Source: Streptomyces sp. P3 (GTDB lineage: Bacteria; Actinomycetota; Actinomycetes; Streptomycetales; Streptomycetaceae). Taken from it: a DNA stretch of 64,000 nt. Position numbers and translations under genes: made by a program. Positions 8,281 to 17,686 of the stretch are shown here, one piece after another. Location of the stretch: positions 2,108,001-2,172,000 of the forward strand of contig JAFEKX020000001.1 of NCBI GenBank assembly GCA_016893485.2. Reading direction: 5' to 3'. Under the pieces are notes generated by a model, which ran no database searches, was not told the DNA's origin, and saw only the letters and a program-made list of their open reading frames with translations. How positions within the stretch are numbered: the first letter of the stretch is position 1; every line of letters starts with the position of its first letter.

Positions 8281-11015
8281 CTAGGGCATCTTGTCGCCGA
8301 GCAGGGCCAGGTTCTCGATGGCGGCGAGGCCGTAGAGCGCGGTGTCGTTCGAGGACACCCACGCGGCCTCGCCACCCGGGACGAGGGTGACGGGGCCGGT
8401 CAGCGGTTCCGTCTTCCACGGCGAGGACTCCGTATAGCCGTCCGAGCCGTAGAACTTCGTCCACGCGCGCTTGGCGAGGGTCGCGTCGTCGAGTTGGACG
8501 GCGGCGTAGGCGTCGAGGCGTGAGTGGCCCTGGAAGAGCAGCAGGGTGCCGAAGTTGGAGCCGTAGCGGGCCGCCTGTTCGGTCTTGGAGGCGTTGAAGT
8601 AGCGGCAGTAATCCATGTACGCCTCCTTGAACTTGGGCATGTCGACCAGGTGAATCAGCTCCGCGCACAGCTCGTTGAGGCCGAAGACAGCAGAGAGGTG
8701 CGAGACCGAGACGACGGGTGCGGAGGCCACGGCGAACTTGCCGGTGTCGAGGTCGTAGAGGCCACTGCCCTGCACAAATCCGTTGGGCTGGGCGGCGATT
8801 GTCTCCATCGTCGACAGGACGCGCGCCTTGGCCTTCTCCCATTTGGGGCCCTTGCGTTCCCACTCGGTCAGCCATGCCGAGACCAGGCCGCTCCAGTCCG
8901 TGCCGAAGCCGATCGACAGGGCGTGCCGGTCGGGGGTGTACGGCTCGGTGCGGATCTTGCGGATGGGGTCGAGGACGAGGAAGGTCTCGTCGGAGTCGAC
9001 GTTGGCGGCCATGAGGTCGCCGACGCGCTCGTCGGCGGTGAGGAAGTAGTAATAGCGCCGGTAGGTGGTGTTGGCGATGCGCTGCTGCTTGGCGCTGTCG
9101 GCGTAGTGCTGGACGCCGTGCCGGGTGCCGAGGCCCGCCCATGCGCCGAGGTGGTAGACGTCGACCTCGCCGGTGTGCCGGGTGAGTGCCTCGGCGAAGC
9201 GGAAGATGTCCGAGCGGCCCGAGCGGATGTACGCGAACCAGAGCCAGATGTCCGGCGACAGCTCGGAGTTGTCCCAGGCGTAGCCGCCGATGTCGTACCG
9301 CCACTGGTGGCGCACGGTGTCGTACGAGTGCATGAAGTCGCCGTAGTCCCAGAAGCCGTACCAACGGCGTTGCGCCACCTGGTCCTTGTAGTAGGTGAAG
9401 AGGAAGTCGAGGTGGTCCTCGATCTTCGCCTTGGCGGCGGTGGAGCGGTCGGGTGCGGAGTAGAGGCCGGGGCCGAAGACCTTGGACTTGATCAACTGTG
9501 CCGGTGGGGCGGCGAGTTGCGGCAACACCCGTACGGCGTCCACCTGTTGGGCGAGCGCTTCCGCCGACGGGGTCGACTCGTTGGCCCAGAAGAGGAGTTC
9601 GGAGGTGCGGGCGATGCCGTACGGGGTGCCGAACTCGGGCTCGTAGTCCTCGTAGGTGATCTCCAGGCCTTCGAGCTGCTTTGCGTAGGTGTCCTGGCCC
9701 ATGCCGTCGTGGTAGAAGCGCAGGTCCATCGGCTGGGCCTCGGGCGACCAGAGCCAGAGGGTGACCTCGGCCTCGTCGGTGTGGGCGTCGCGGATGTCGA
9801 GCTGCGCGGGAACTTCTCCCAGAAGTCCCGCAGCCCGAAGGAGAATCCGCCGCTCGCCCCGCCGACGTACCCGAACCCGGAGGCGTGTCCGCCGCCGCCG
9901 GCGGGGATCCAGCCGTAGCCCTTCGTGGTGCGTTTGCGGAGGGTGAAGCCGTCGGCGGAGAGCTGGGAGAGGGTGTAGTCGCCCCACTTCGGGATGTGCT
10001 GGAGGCGGCTCGTGACGCGCTGGTCCCAGGTGGACGGGTCGGCGAGCTTCCGCCCCGCGTACTGGGCGGCCTGGACGGTCGCGCCCGGGTCGCGGCGCAG
10101 GCCCGTGATGCCCTGAACTGCCTCGCGCAGCAGGCCTGTTCCCTCGCCGCCGATGCGGATGTGACGGTCGTAGGCCGCGTCCCGCATCGGCACGGTGAAG
10201 CGAACCCCAAGCCCTCGGATGAAGTCGCCGCTCGCCTTGCCCGGTTCCACTGTGCCGTCGAAGGTGATCGTGTGGACCATGCGGAAGGAGTCGGCGCCCG
10301 CGTAGAAGTAGAGGCGGATCGAGAAGGGCAGCCAACTCCGGCCGCCCTTGCGGTGTTTGCCGTCGATGCGGACCACCGCCCGTACCGGGCCGTCCTGTTC
10401 GACGGCGACCTCGCTGATCGTCCCGTCGAAGCGCTCGGTCCTCACCGCGCCCTGGTCCTCGTCCTCGATCTCGGGCTGCCGGATGAGCACGAGTCGGCCG
10501 TTCTTGGCGATCTCGGTGGCGCCCCGGGTGACCGACTTGATGAGGGCGGAGCCGTTCTTGCCGATCTTCGCGGTGATGACCCCGGTCGACACGTCGATGG
10601 TGCCGCCGCGCCGGTCGACGGTGACCTTCTTGTCGGGGGCCGCGGTGTCCCCTGCGGTGAGGGTGAGTTCGCCGGAGCCCGAACTCACCGCGTGGGCTGT
10701 CCACTTGAGCGATCCGTCCGGCCAGTAGGCGAGCGGCCAGGACTGCACCGGCACGGCCGCGCCTTCGGCGTCCGTCAGCGCGAAGGTCTGGTCCTCGTGG
10801 TAGGTGCCCATCGGCCACGGCACTCCGACCGTCGAACCGGGCGCGGCGCCGAGCCCGCCGTCCTCCAGCCAGTCGAGCGTCACCGGGTCGCCGTCGGCCG
10901 CCGCGGTTCCGGGCGCGGCCTGGGCGTCCTTCACCCCTGGCACCCAGCTGAACTGCGCGGCGGCTCCTGCGACGGCCGCCGCCTTGAGCAGGGACCTGCG
11001 GGGAATGGGAGACAT
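8281..11015 (-). CDS. Secreted exo-rhamnogalacturonan lyase-like protein (PL26/YetA-like), Tat substrate
   Basis: About 911 aa. ATG 11015 has GGAAAGGAAAG upstream and begins a Tat signal, RRSLLKAAAVAGAAAQ, with a probable cleavage after DAQAAPG. The body (TLDWLEDGGLG, VPWPMGTYHEDQTF, GKHRKGGRSWLPFSIRLYFY, then a long helical C-terminal half rich in W/Y) matches my memory of PcRGLX/YetA-type rhamnogalacturonan lyases. These act on the RG-I backbone of pectin. The frame breaks once near 9811 (EKFP | AQLDIRDAHT). It is the last gene of an operon with a YesL-like protein and a CUT1 sugar importer, consistent with export of the lyase and import of its products. The exact substrate is inferred. Confidence 0.75.
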
Positions 11016-11113
11016 GGCTTTCCTTTCCGTGCGGGAAACGTTCGTCATGTGCAGACGGTCAGGGGCATGACAGATCGCGGTGCGGCACTCCGGGCAGCCG
11101 CGCCGATCGTCCG

Positions 11114-11701
11114 TCAGCGGTGCCGGTACCGCTCCTCCACGGCGACGGCCGCGGCGGTGACGGCCCCGAGCACGGGGACCGCCAACGGCGCGATGAACAG
11201 GGCGGAACAGCCGACGAGGACCAGCCCGCCGACGAGCAGGAAGGAACCGGCCGGGTCGAGGACCGTACGCCGCCCGGCCGCGCCGAGCAGCGTCCGCCAG
11301 GTGTCCCCGGCGCCCCACCGCCGCCGCGCGCAACCCGGCGACGACGGCCCCGATCAGCGCGAACACCCCGACGGCGCCCACGAGTTGCCCACCGGGCAGC
11401 CCGGCCCGCACCGCCTGGACGTCCACCCAGACGGCGGCCACCGCGCCCCACCCGGCGACCCCGACGACCCGCCCGCCGCGCACGGCCGTACGGAAGTCCG
11501 CGACGAACTCACGCCAGCCGCCGCCCACATGGGAGGTACGGCGCCTCAAGTGCCGTGCCCCGGCGGCGAATGCGGCGGGATACGTGACAACTCCCGCTGA
11601 TGCGATGGCGATCCCACTCCGGTGAGCAGACATTCGGCGAAGACCCCGAACCGCTCGGCGAGGACCGACTCCCCGCGTGCCTTCACGCGCGCTTCGGCCA
11701 C
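11114..11701 (-). CDS. YesL-like (DUF624) membrane protein
   Basis: Reconstructed from three frames; about 196 aa. GTG 11701 lies 4 nt after the permease stop, with GAAGGG in good position. The N-terminus reads VAEARVKARGESVLAERFGV, followed by GIAIASAGVVTYPAAFAAGA, WREFVADFRTAVRGGRVVG, and a final hydrophobic stretch FLLVGGLVLVGCSALFIAP. It ends EERYRHR at TGA 11116-11114. Indels lie near 11612 and 11325. DUF624/YesL proteins accompany rhamnogalacturonan-utilisation genes in Bacillus and actinobacteria; their role is not settled. Position between permease and lyase supports membership of the same operon. Confidence 0.75.
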
Positions 11702-11705
11702 CGGC

Positions 11706-12581
11706 TCAGCCCTTCAGTCCGGAGGTCGCCATGCCGTCGATCAGATAGCGCTGGAAGGCGAGGAAGAACAGCAGCACCGGCAGCAGCGCGACCAGCGACA
11801 TGGCGATCATGCCGCCGTAGTTCGCGGCCACGCCGTCGGAGTCGCGGAACATCATCAGACCCAGTGAAACGGTGTACTTGCCGGGCTCGTTGAGGTAGAT
11901 CAGCGGGCCCATGAAGTCGTTCCAGGCGTTGATGAAGGTGAAGATCGCGCTGGTGATGAGCGCGGGCCGGCACAGCGGCAGCACGATCGACCAGTAGATC
12001 CGCAGGTGTCCGCAGCCGTCGAGCCGGGCGGCCTCGTCCAGTTCCTTCGGCAGGTTCCGCATGAACTGCACCATGAGGAAGACGAAGAAGGCCTCGGTCG
12101 CCAGGTACTTACCGAGCAGCAACGGGACGTAGGTGTTGACCAGGTGGAGCTTCTGGAACATCACGTACTGCGGGATCAGCAGCACGTGATAGGGCAGCAG
12201 GAGCGTGCCGATCATCAGGGAGAAGAGCAGGTTGCGGCCCGCGAACCGGATGCGGGCGAACGCGTAGGCCGTCAGGGAGCAGGAGACGAGGATGCCGACG
12301 ACCGAACCGAGGGCGTAGAAGAGGGAGTTCTGGAAGAACGTCCAGATCGAGATGTCGGCGATGCCCTTGGCCAGGCCCTTGAAGTTGGTGAGGATCGGGT
12401 GGCCGGGGAAGAGCTGCAGGCTGTTGATGACGTCCTTGCTCGGCTTGAACGAGGCGCCGATGACCCAGAGCACCGGGTAGAGGACGACGGCGAGGACGGC
12501 CAGCGCGCCGACGTGCCAGACGAGCGAACCGGTGCGCTTGCGCCCCAGTCCCGGGGACTTCGGGGCAGTCGTAGCACTCAT
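11706..12581 (-). CDS. CUT1 sugar ABC transporter permease (MalG-like)
   Basis: 291 aa, six predicted TM segments. The ATPase-coupling EAA loop reads EAARLDGCGHLRIYWSIVLP. The N-terminus carries an uncleaved first TM (WHVGALAVLAVVLYPVLWVI). The frame is intact. Its ATG at 12581 overlaps the stop of the MalF-like gene (ATGA), and the next gene starts 4 nt after its stop. It should form the heterodimeric channel with that partner. No ATPase gene is in the operon, so a shared MsiK-type ATPase, as is usual in Streptomyces, is likely (inference). Confidence 0.9.
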   Translation of the reverse strand: MSATTAPKSPGLGRKRTGSLVWHVGALAVLAVVLYPVLWVIGASFKPSKDVINSLQLFPGHPILTNFKGLAKGIADISIWTFFQNSLFYALGSVVGILVSCSLTAYAFARIRFAGRNLLFSLMIGTLLLPYHVLLIPQYVMFQKLHLVNTYVPLLLGKYLATEAFFVFLMVQFMRNLPKELDEAARLDGCGHLRIYWSIVLPLCRPALITSAIFTFINAWNDFMGPLIYLNEPGKYTVSLGLMMFRDSDGVAANYGGMIAMSLVALLPVLLFFLAFQRYLIDGMATSGLKG

Positions 12582-13555
12582 CGGACGTCCTCCTCGTAGT
12601 GCACCCACTTCTTCTGCGACCAAAAGAGGACGGCCGTCACGAGCGCCACGGCGAGCAGCAGCATCCACGCCATCGCGGACGCGAAGCCCATCTGGGCGTT
12701 CTTGAAGCCCTGTTGGTAGAGGTAACAGGTGTAGACGAGCGTGGCGTCGGCCGGTCCGCACTGGGAGTTGGACACGACGTACGCCGAGCCGAAGATCTGG
12801 AAGGAGTGGATGGTCTCCAGCAGCACGTTGAAGAACAGCACCGGGGAGATCATCGGCAGCGTGATGTTCCAGAACCGGCGGAAAGGCCCGGCCCCGTCCA
12901 TCGCGGCGGCCTCGTACAGCTCCCTCGGGACCTGTTTGAGCCCGGCGAGGAAGATGACCATCGGCGCGCCGAACTGCCAGACGGTGAGCGCGACCAGGGA
13001 GTAGAGGATCCAGTCGGGGTCGCCGACCCAGCCGCCGACGTGGGAGCCGAAGAGGGACTGCGTACGGTCCACGACGGCGCCGTCGGAGAAGAGCGACCGC
13101 CAGACGAAGCCGATCGAGACGCTCGCGCCGATCAGCGAGGGGGCGTAGAAGGCGGCCCGGTAGAGGGCCTGGCCGCGACGGCTCTGGGCGAGCAGCATGG
13201 CGACGCCGAGGGCGAGCAGCAGTTTCAGCGGGGTGCCGATGACGACGTACTTGGCCGTCACCTCGACCGACTTCTGCCACCGGGGTCGTCGAACATCCGG
13301 GTGAAGTTGTCGAAGCCGATCCACTTCGGACTGTCGAACAGGTTGTAGTCGGTGAACGCGAAGTAGAGGGAGGCGACCATGGGTCCGGCGGTCAGCAGCA
13401 GGAAGCCGGCGATCCACGGGGACATGAAGAGGTAGCCGGCGAGGTTCTCCCTGCGCCCCCGCCGCTTCCCCACCGATCCGGTCGGCGGGGGCGGTGGGGC
13501 GGGTCGGCCGGGCGTCGGGCGGAGCGTCCTTGACGAGCGTCACGGCGGTTCCCAT
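12578..13555 (-). CDS. CUT1 sugar ABC transporter permease (MalF-like)
   Basis: About 326 aa. ATG 13555 overlaps the binding-protein stop (TGATG). The first TM region reads GYLFMSPWIAGFLLLTAGP, followed by the periplasmic loop FAFTDYNLFDSPKWIGFDNF and the EAA loop EAAAMDGAGPFRRFWNITLP. Indels lie near 13480 (just after the Pro/Thr-rich N-terminus) and near 13275 (after RMFDDPG). Correcting both gives one continuous permease. It pairs with the MalG-like protein downstream. Confidence 0.88.
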   Translation of the reverse strand: MGTAVTLVKDAPPDARPTRPTAPADRIGGEAAGAQGEPRRLPLHVPVDRRLPAADRRTHGRLPLLRVHRLQPVRQSEVDRLRQLHPDVRRPRWQKSVEVTAKYVVIGTPLKLLLALGVAMLLAQSRRGQALYRAAFYAPSLIGASVSIGFVWRSLFSDGAVVDRTQSLFGSHVGGWVGDPDWILYSLVALTVWQFGAPMVIFLAGLKQVPRELYEAAAMDGAGPFRRFWNITLPMISPVLFFNVLLETIHSFQIFGSAYVVSNSQCGPADATLVYTCYLYQQGFKNAQMGFASAMAWMLLLAVALVTAVLFWSQKKWVHYEEDVR

Positions 13556-14841
13556 CAGGCGGAGAAGGCGGCCTGCGCCTCGGAGAAGAACTGCTTGACC
13601 GCGTCGGCGACCTTGGTCTTGCCCAGCGCCATGTCCCCGCCGATGCGGAGGAAGGCGGACTCGGCGGTGTCGGCGCCGGACGGGTGCGGGGTGATCGTCC
13701 CGAGGACCCCGGCCTTGGCGGTGTCCACCTCGTACTGGGCGATCTCCTTCTGTACGGCGTCGGTCGGCTTGAACGCGTCGTACTGGTCGGTGGTCGCCAG
13801 GATGCCCCGGTCGTAGCCCATGATCCTGCCGACGGAGGGGTCGTGGACCATGAAGTCGATGAACTGGGCGACTTCCTTGGGGTGCTTGGTGCGTGCCGAG
13901 CCGCTGAGCATCAGGGACGCGAGGTACTGGCCGGTGTCCTTGCCGTCGGTGGTGGGGATCGGCGCGAGGCCGTAGGTGCTGGTGCCCTCGGCGGAGTAGC
14001 GGACGGTGAAGTTGTCCCAGGTGAATTCCGAGGCGCCGTGACCGGCCGAGAGGGAGGACTTGGGGGTGTCCTGGGCGACGACCTTCGGGGAGGTGACGAT
14101 CCCGGCCTTCACGCGGCCGTACCCGTCCGTCCACCACTCCGTCAGATCCGACTCCTCGAAACCCAGGCCGTCCTTGGTGAAGAAGGCCTTGCCGTGCTGC
14201 CTGAGGTAGAGGTCGTACAGGTACATGATGCTGAAGTAGCCGGTGTCGCCGGGAACTTGGGTCCTGTCGTGGATCGTCTTGAGGGCCTTGAAGTACTCGT
14301 CCCAGGTCCAGCCCGCCGTGGGGTCGACGCCGGCTCTCTCGTAGACCTTCTTGTCGATGACCAGCGCCATGGTGTTCGAACCGACCGGAATTCCGAGCTG
14401 TTTGCCGTCGACCTCGCCCACCTTCGTGACGCCCGGGCGGAAGTGATCGAGGCTCAGATTCCCCGCGTCGATCTGTGATCGGAGATCGAGCAGGACGCCT
14501 CTCTTGTCGTACTTCCGAAGAAATCCGACGGCGTTCTGGAATACGTCCGGCGGATTTCCGCCCGCGGCCTGCGTCTGGAACTTCTCCCAGAAAGAGGGAT
14601 AGTCCTGAAAGTCCGTCTTCACCTTGATCTTCGGATACTTCTTCTCGAAGAGCGCGATGGACTGATTGATCTTTTTCGCCCGCTCCTCGGCACCCCACCA
14701 CGAGTAACGGATCGTCACCGTCCCGTCCGCGGCGGTGCCGTCGTTCCCACCGCACCCCGTCGCGGCCAGCCCCAGCGTGACCGCCGAGACCCCCGCCGCC
14801 TTGAGGACCGTACGCCTCTCCACATTCGTGCCGGTTCCCAT
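13555..14841 (-). CDS. Sugar-binding lipoprotein of a CUT1 ABC importer
   Basis: 428 aa, intact. ATG 14841 follows GGGGAGGG. The signal combines a twin-arginine motif (VERRTVLKAAG) with a lipobox LAATGC, so it is probably a Tat-exported lipoprotein. The mature part has the family-1 solute-binding pattern (TIRYSWWGAEERAKKINQSI, YPKIKVKTDFQDYPSFWEKF). It is the first gene of the importer/YesL/lyase operon and presumably captures oligosaccharides released from rhamnogalacturonan. The substrate is inferred from context only. Confidence 0.9.
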   Translation of the reverse strand: MGTGTNVERRTVLKAAGVSAVTLGLAATGCGGNDGTAADGTVTIRYSWWGAEERAKKINQSIALFEKKYPKIKVKTDFQDYPSFWEKFQTQAAGGNPPDVFQNAVGFLRKYDKRGVLLDLRSQIDAGNLSLDHFRPGVTKVGEVDGKQLGIPVGSNTMALVIDKKVYERAGVDPTAGWTWDEYFKALKTIHDRTQVPGDTGYFSIMYLYDLYLRQHGKAFFTKDGLGFEESDLTEWWTDGYGRVKAGIVTSPKVVAQDTPKSSLSAGHGASEFTWDNFTVRYSAEGTSTYGLAPIPTTDGKDTGQYLASLMLSGSARTKHPKEVAQFIDFMVHDPSVGRIMGYDRGILATTDQYDAFKPTDAVQKEIAQYEVDTAKAGVLGTITPHPSGADTAESAFLRIGGDMALGKTKVADAVKQFFSEAQAAFSA

Positions 14842-15149
14842 GATGGGCCCTCCCCGTAGCATCGTTGCCACCTGCATGAATCGTTTCAAGTAAGCGCTTG
14901 CTGGCACAAGGTACGGAGGCCCTCGGGGCGCGTCAATGATTCGGACAGGAATTCTTCCCGGCCTGACCGAGGCCCTACGGCCGCACCGGCGAGCGGGTGG
15001 CGCGGGTGACCGGACGGACACCGCAGGTGAGGCGCGCGCGATCGGTCGGCCGAACAGAAAGCGGCCTGCCGCACTCCGGTGCCGGGCGGCCGAAAAACGC
15101 CTGGGCGACGGGGAGTTGACCACACGGTGTGCGGGGCGCGAACGCCGAC
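14842..15149. other. Intergenic region upstream of the sugar operon
   Basis: About 300 bp without a gene. It holds the ribosome-binding site, a LacI-type operator core (14892-14899) and presumably the operon promoter. ORFs here are low-complexity shadows. No regulator gene for the operon is adjacent. Confidence 0.6.
14892..14899. promoter_or_regulatory. LacI/CRE-type operator core upstream of the sugar operon
   Basis: The palindrome AAGCGCTT sits within GTAAGCGCTTGC, about 50 bp upstream of the binding-protein start. AANCGNTT-like cores are typical of LacI-family operators controlling CUT1 operons. No LacI gene is adjacent, so the regulator would be encoded elsewhere. The match is by eye. 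Confidence 0.55.
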
Positions 15150-15176
15150 GGCCCGCCTGTGGATCACAGGCGGGCC
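15150..15176 (-). terminator. Terminator hairpin after tRNA-Val copy 2
   Basis: A 12-bp perfect stem GGCCCGCCTGTG / CACAGGCGGGCC with a 3-nt loop, 12 nt beyond the tRNA 3' end on the minus strand. It has no U run, unlike the terminator of tRNA-Val copy 1. Confidence 0.75.
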
Positions 15177-15187
15177 GCCGGTCCGGG

Positions 15188-15259
15188 TGGGCGATACTGG
15201 GTTCGAACCAGTGACCTCTTCGGTGTGAACGAAGCGCTCTCCCACTGAGCTAATCGCCC
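15188..15259 (-). tRNA. tRNA-Val(CAC), copy 2
   Basis: The 72-nt sequence is identical to the copy at 5234-5305 (acceptor GGGCGAT, anticodon loop TTCACAC, discriminator A, no encoded CCA). Flanks differ, so this is a duplicated gene and not a repeated assembly block. Confidence 0.97.
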
Positions 15260-15336
15260 GGGCGCACGGAGAACATTACCCCATGTCAGCGGGTGCCCCG
15301 ACCAGCGCGGGAAGCCGCCCGGACGCCCTCACCGGG

Positions 15337-15801
15337 TCACTGGTCCTTGATCTTCCAGGGCATCACGACGCCGAACTTCCACACGTAGACACCGACCAGG
15401 GCGCCCACGATCACCAGGCCGATCGAGGTCAGGACGATGTTCCGGCGGCGCACGGCGGGGTCGAGCGCGCGCTGTGCCGCCTCGGTGACCTTGCGTTTGG
15501 TCCAGCGGAGCACCAGCTGGGCCCAGACGAACTCCGTCGCCCAGATCGCCATGCCGCCGAAGATCACGACCCAGCCGGGTCCCGGCAGCGGCAGCATGAT
15601 GATGCCGGCGACCACGACCGCGAGGCCGACGACGAAGACGCCGACCTGCCAGCTCACGTGCAGCGCGCGGCGCGCCTTGATGAACTCCGGCGCCTTGGAA
15701 CCGAGCCCCTGCTCGTCCCGCGCCCCGTCCGCTCGCGTCTCGTCGCTCGCCCCTTCGGACGCCACGGCGACCTCACCCGGATCGTCACTCCCCGTATTCA
15801 T
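15337..15801 (-). CDS. TIGR02611-type small membrane protein
   Basis: 154 aa, intact. An acidic, Gly/Ala-rich N-terminus (~45 residues) leads into two hydrophobic segments (VGVFVVGLAVVVAGIIMLPL and IVLTSIGLVIVGALVGVYVW). Between them is the signature LPGPGWVVIFGGMAIWATEF, the Pro-Gly-Pro-Gly-Trp motif of actinobacterial TIGR02611 proteins. Function is unknown. Start ATG 15801 is preferred; an in-frame upstream start at 15834 also exists. Divergent from ssgB. Confidence 0.85.
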   Translation of the reverse strand: MNTGSDDPGEVAVASEGASDETRADGARDEQGLGSKAPEFIKARRALHVSWQVGVFVVGLAVVVAGIIMLPLPGPGWVVIFGGMAIWATEFVWAQLVLRWTKRKVTEAAQRALDPAVRRRNIVLTSIGLVIVGALVGVYVWKFGVVMPWKIKDQ

Positions 15802-15992
15802 ACGGACAAACCCTACCCGAGGGAAACCGGTCACCGGAATGGCCCCGCGGAGCGATCGAGCTCTCGGCCGGAAGAGTTACGTAAAGGCACGCAAAACACT
15901 CAGAGGGGTTTACAACGGCACCGTAGGTGGCATGTCGATTTCGCCGACGTGCGAATCCCCGAGCGCACACTGAGCGAAAGGCCCTGGCGCTT

Positions 15993-16466
15993 ATGAACAC
16001 CACGGTCAGCTGCGAGCTGCACCTGCGCCTCGTTGTGTCGAGCGAGTCATCCCTGCCTGTCCCCGCAGGCCTGCGGTACGACACGGCCGACCCCTACGCC
16101 GTGCACGCCACCTTCCACACCGGAGCCGAGGAGACCGTCGAGTGGGTGTTCGCCCGCGACCTTCTCGCGGAGGGCCTCCACCGGCCCACCGGTACCGGCG
16201 ACGTCCGAGTCTGGCCATCCCGTAGTCACGGTCAGGGCGTCGTCTGCATCGCGCTGAGCTCTCCCGAGGGCGAAGCCCTGCTGGAGGCTCCCGCGCGGGC
16301 CCTGGAGTCCTTCCTCAAGCGGACGGACGCCGCCGTGCCACCCGGCACGGAGCACCGGCACTTCGACCTGGATCAGGAGCTGTCGCACATCCTGGCGGAG
16401 AGCCAGCGCGAGGTCCCACCAAGCCGCCCGGCGCCGTCCGAACTCGGGGAGACGGCTCGGGCTTAG
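15993..16466 (+). CDS. ssgB: SsgB, sporulation-specific cell-division regulator
   Basis: 157 aa. From ATG 15993 the sequence MNTTVSCELHLRLVVSSESS through AEETVEWVFARDLL and FDLDQELSHILAES is essentially the SsgB I know from S. coelicolor. That protein, with SsgA, recruits FtsZ to future septum sites in aerial hyphae. From memory the orthologue ends at LAES (137 aa). Here about 20 further residues (QREVPPSRPAPSELGETARA) follow before the stop. The extra tail may be a real species difference or the result of an indel or a lost stop near 16403. Followed by a strong terminator. Confidence 0.93.
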   Translation: MNTTVSCELHLRLVVSSESSLPVPAGLRYDTADPYAVHATFHTGAEETVEWVFARDLLAEGLHRPTGTGDVRVWPSRSHGQGVVCIALSSPEGEALLEAPARALESFLKRTDAAVPPGTEHRHFDLDQELSHILAESQREVPPSRPAPSELGETARA

Positions 16467-16484
16467 ACAACCGCATAGGGCACA

Positions 16485-16527
16485 CACCGGCGCCGTCGCC
16501 GCGATTCGTCGCGGGGCGGCGCCGGTG
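16485..16527 (+). terminator. ssgB terminator
   Basis: Long GC hairpin: outer stem CACCGGCGCCG / CGGCGCCGGTG, a small internal loop, inner stem CGCGA / TCGCG and tetraloop TTCG. It begins about 20 nt after the ssgB stop. Confidence 0.8.
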
Positions 16528-16678
16528 CGCGTTCGCCTCGCTCGCGCGACTCTCCGTGATCCGGGGAACCGCGCGGGGCACGGTCCCGTTCTTAGAGACA
16601 GCGGGCGGCCCCCGGGAAGCCACTACCATCGGCCAGCATCGGCGGGCGCCCGCCCGACCCCAGGCCAGGGAGCGAAAC

Positions 16679-17238
16679 GTGCTGATCACCCACGACACCC
16701 GGTGCGCCCTCGACACCGTGGTCGATCTGGTGAACACCGCACCGGAGGACGCCGCGGCGCCGGACGGACTGCAGGATGTCGCGCTGCTCGCGGATTTCGT
16801 ACGAAACCACGAGATCAGCGATGTCGGGGTGCTGTCGGAGTTCGACCTCTCCGCCGTGCGCAAGATCCGCGGGCGGTTCGCCTCGGTCTTCTCGGCCCCG
16901 GACCCCGGGCCGCCGCCGGGCTGATCAACGACCTGGTCGCCGCCGCGGGCACCACACCCCGGCTCACGGACCACGACGGCTACGACTGGCATGTGCACTA
17001 CTTCGCGCCCGGCGCCTCGGTCGCCGACCATCTCGCCGCGGACTGCGGGATGGCGCTGGCGTTCTTCGTGGTCGCCGGTGAGCAGGAGCGGCTGCGTCGC
17101 TGTGAGGCCCCCGACTGCCGGCGTGCCTTCGTCGACCTCTCCCGGAACCGGTCGCGCCGCTACTGCGACAGCCGCACCTGCGGAAACCGGCTGCATGTGG
17201 CCGCGTACCGGGCACGGCGCAAGGAGGCGGCGGGCTGA
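16679..17238 (+). CDS. CGNR zinc-finger (ABATE-type) putative regulator
   Basis: About 186 aa. GTG 16679 has AGGGAG at correct spacing. The N-terminal domain begins LITHDTRCALDTVVDLVNTA. The C-terminal zinc finger reads CEAPDCRRAFVD ... RRYCDSRTCGNR, the defining CxxxxC...CxxxxCGNR motif. Such proteins are probably DNA-binding transcription regulators with an unknown ligand domain. One indel near 16905 (SAPDPG | RAAAGLINDLV) breaks the frame. It follows ssgB, but a terminator separates them. Confidence 0.85.
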
Positions 17239-17364
17239 CGCCGGCGCCGGCGTCACTCGCTTCCGGCTTCCCGCTTCTCGCTTCCCGCTTCTTGAGTTCT
17301 CGTCTCTCGCATCTCGATGAGGTCGCGGCCCCCGACGGGTGACGTCGGGGACCACGAGTACGGC

Positions 17365-17517
17365 TCACAGCATCAGCAGGTCGTGCAGCGAGGCCATGAG
17401 CAGCAGACACCCGATCACCGCTAGGAAGATCATCAGCGGTGGCTGGGAAAGGGCGAAAAGGCACCCGCGCGGCTCGTCCTTCGGCGGCGCGGCGTCGCTC
17501 TGTGTCGTGTCCAGCAT
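17365..17517 (-). CDS. Small membrane protein, 50 aa
   Basis: A short ORF with coding character: an acidic N-terminus (MLDTTQSDAAPPKDEPRG) and one hydrophobic helix (PPLMIFLAVIGCLLLMASLH) ending LLML. The layout of about 20 polar residues then a single TM looks like a genuine tail-anchored or bitopic micro-protein, and I recall similar small proteins downstream of CGNR genes in streptomycetes. No strong Shine-Dalgarno is seen; GGCGAG directly precedes ATG 17517. Confidence 0.6.
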   Translation of the reverse strand: MLDTTQSDAAPPKDEPRGCLFALSQPPLMIFLAVIGCLLLMASLHDLLML

Positions 17518-17686
17518 CTCGCCGCGATGATGACGTAGCGGAGACCCCCTACGCGATCAACACGCCCGAAAAGAGAGGGAGTTCGCCGAATTCCGTGTTG
17601 TCCGTTTCGGGTCGCGTCGAGTCCTGAACGCTTACCGGCGCAGCGGGCTCACTCTGTGTCGTTTCAGTCCCGGTCCGGTCCGGCCG

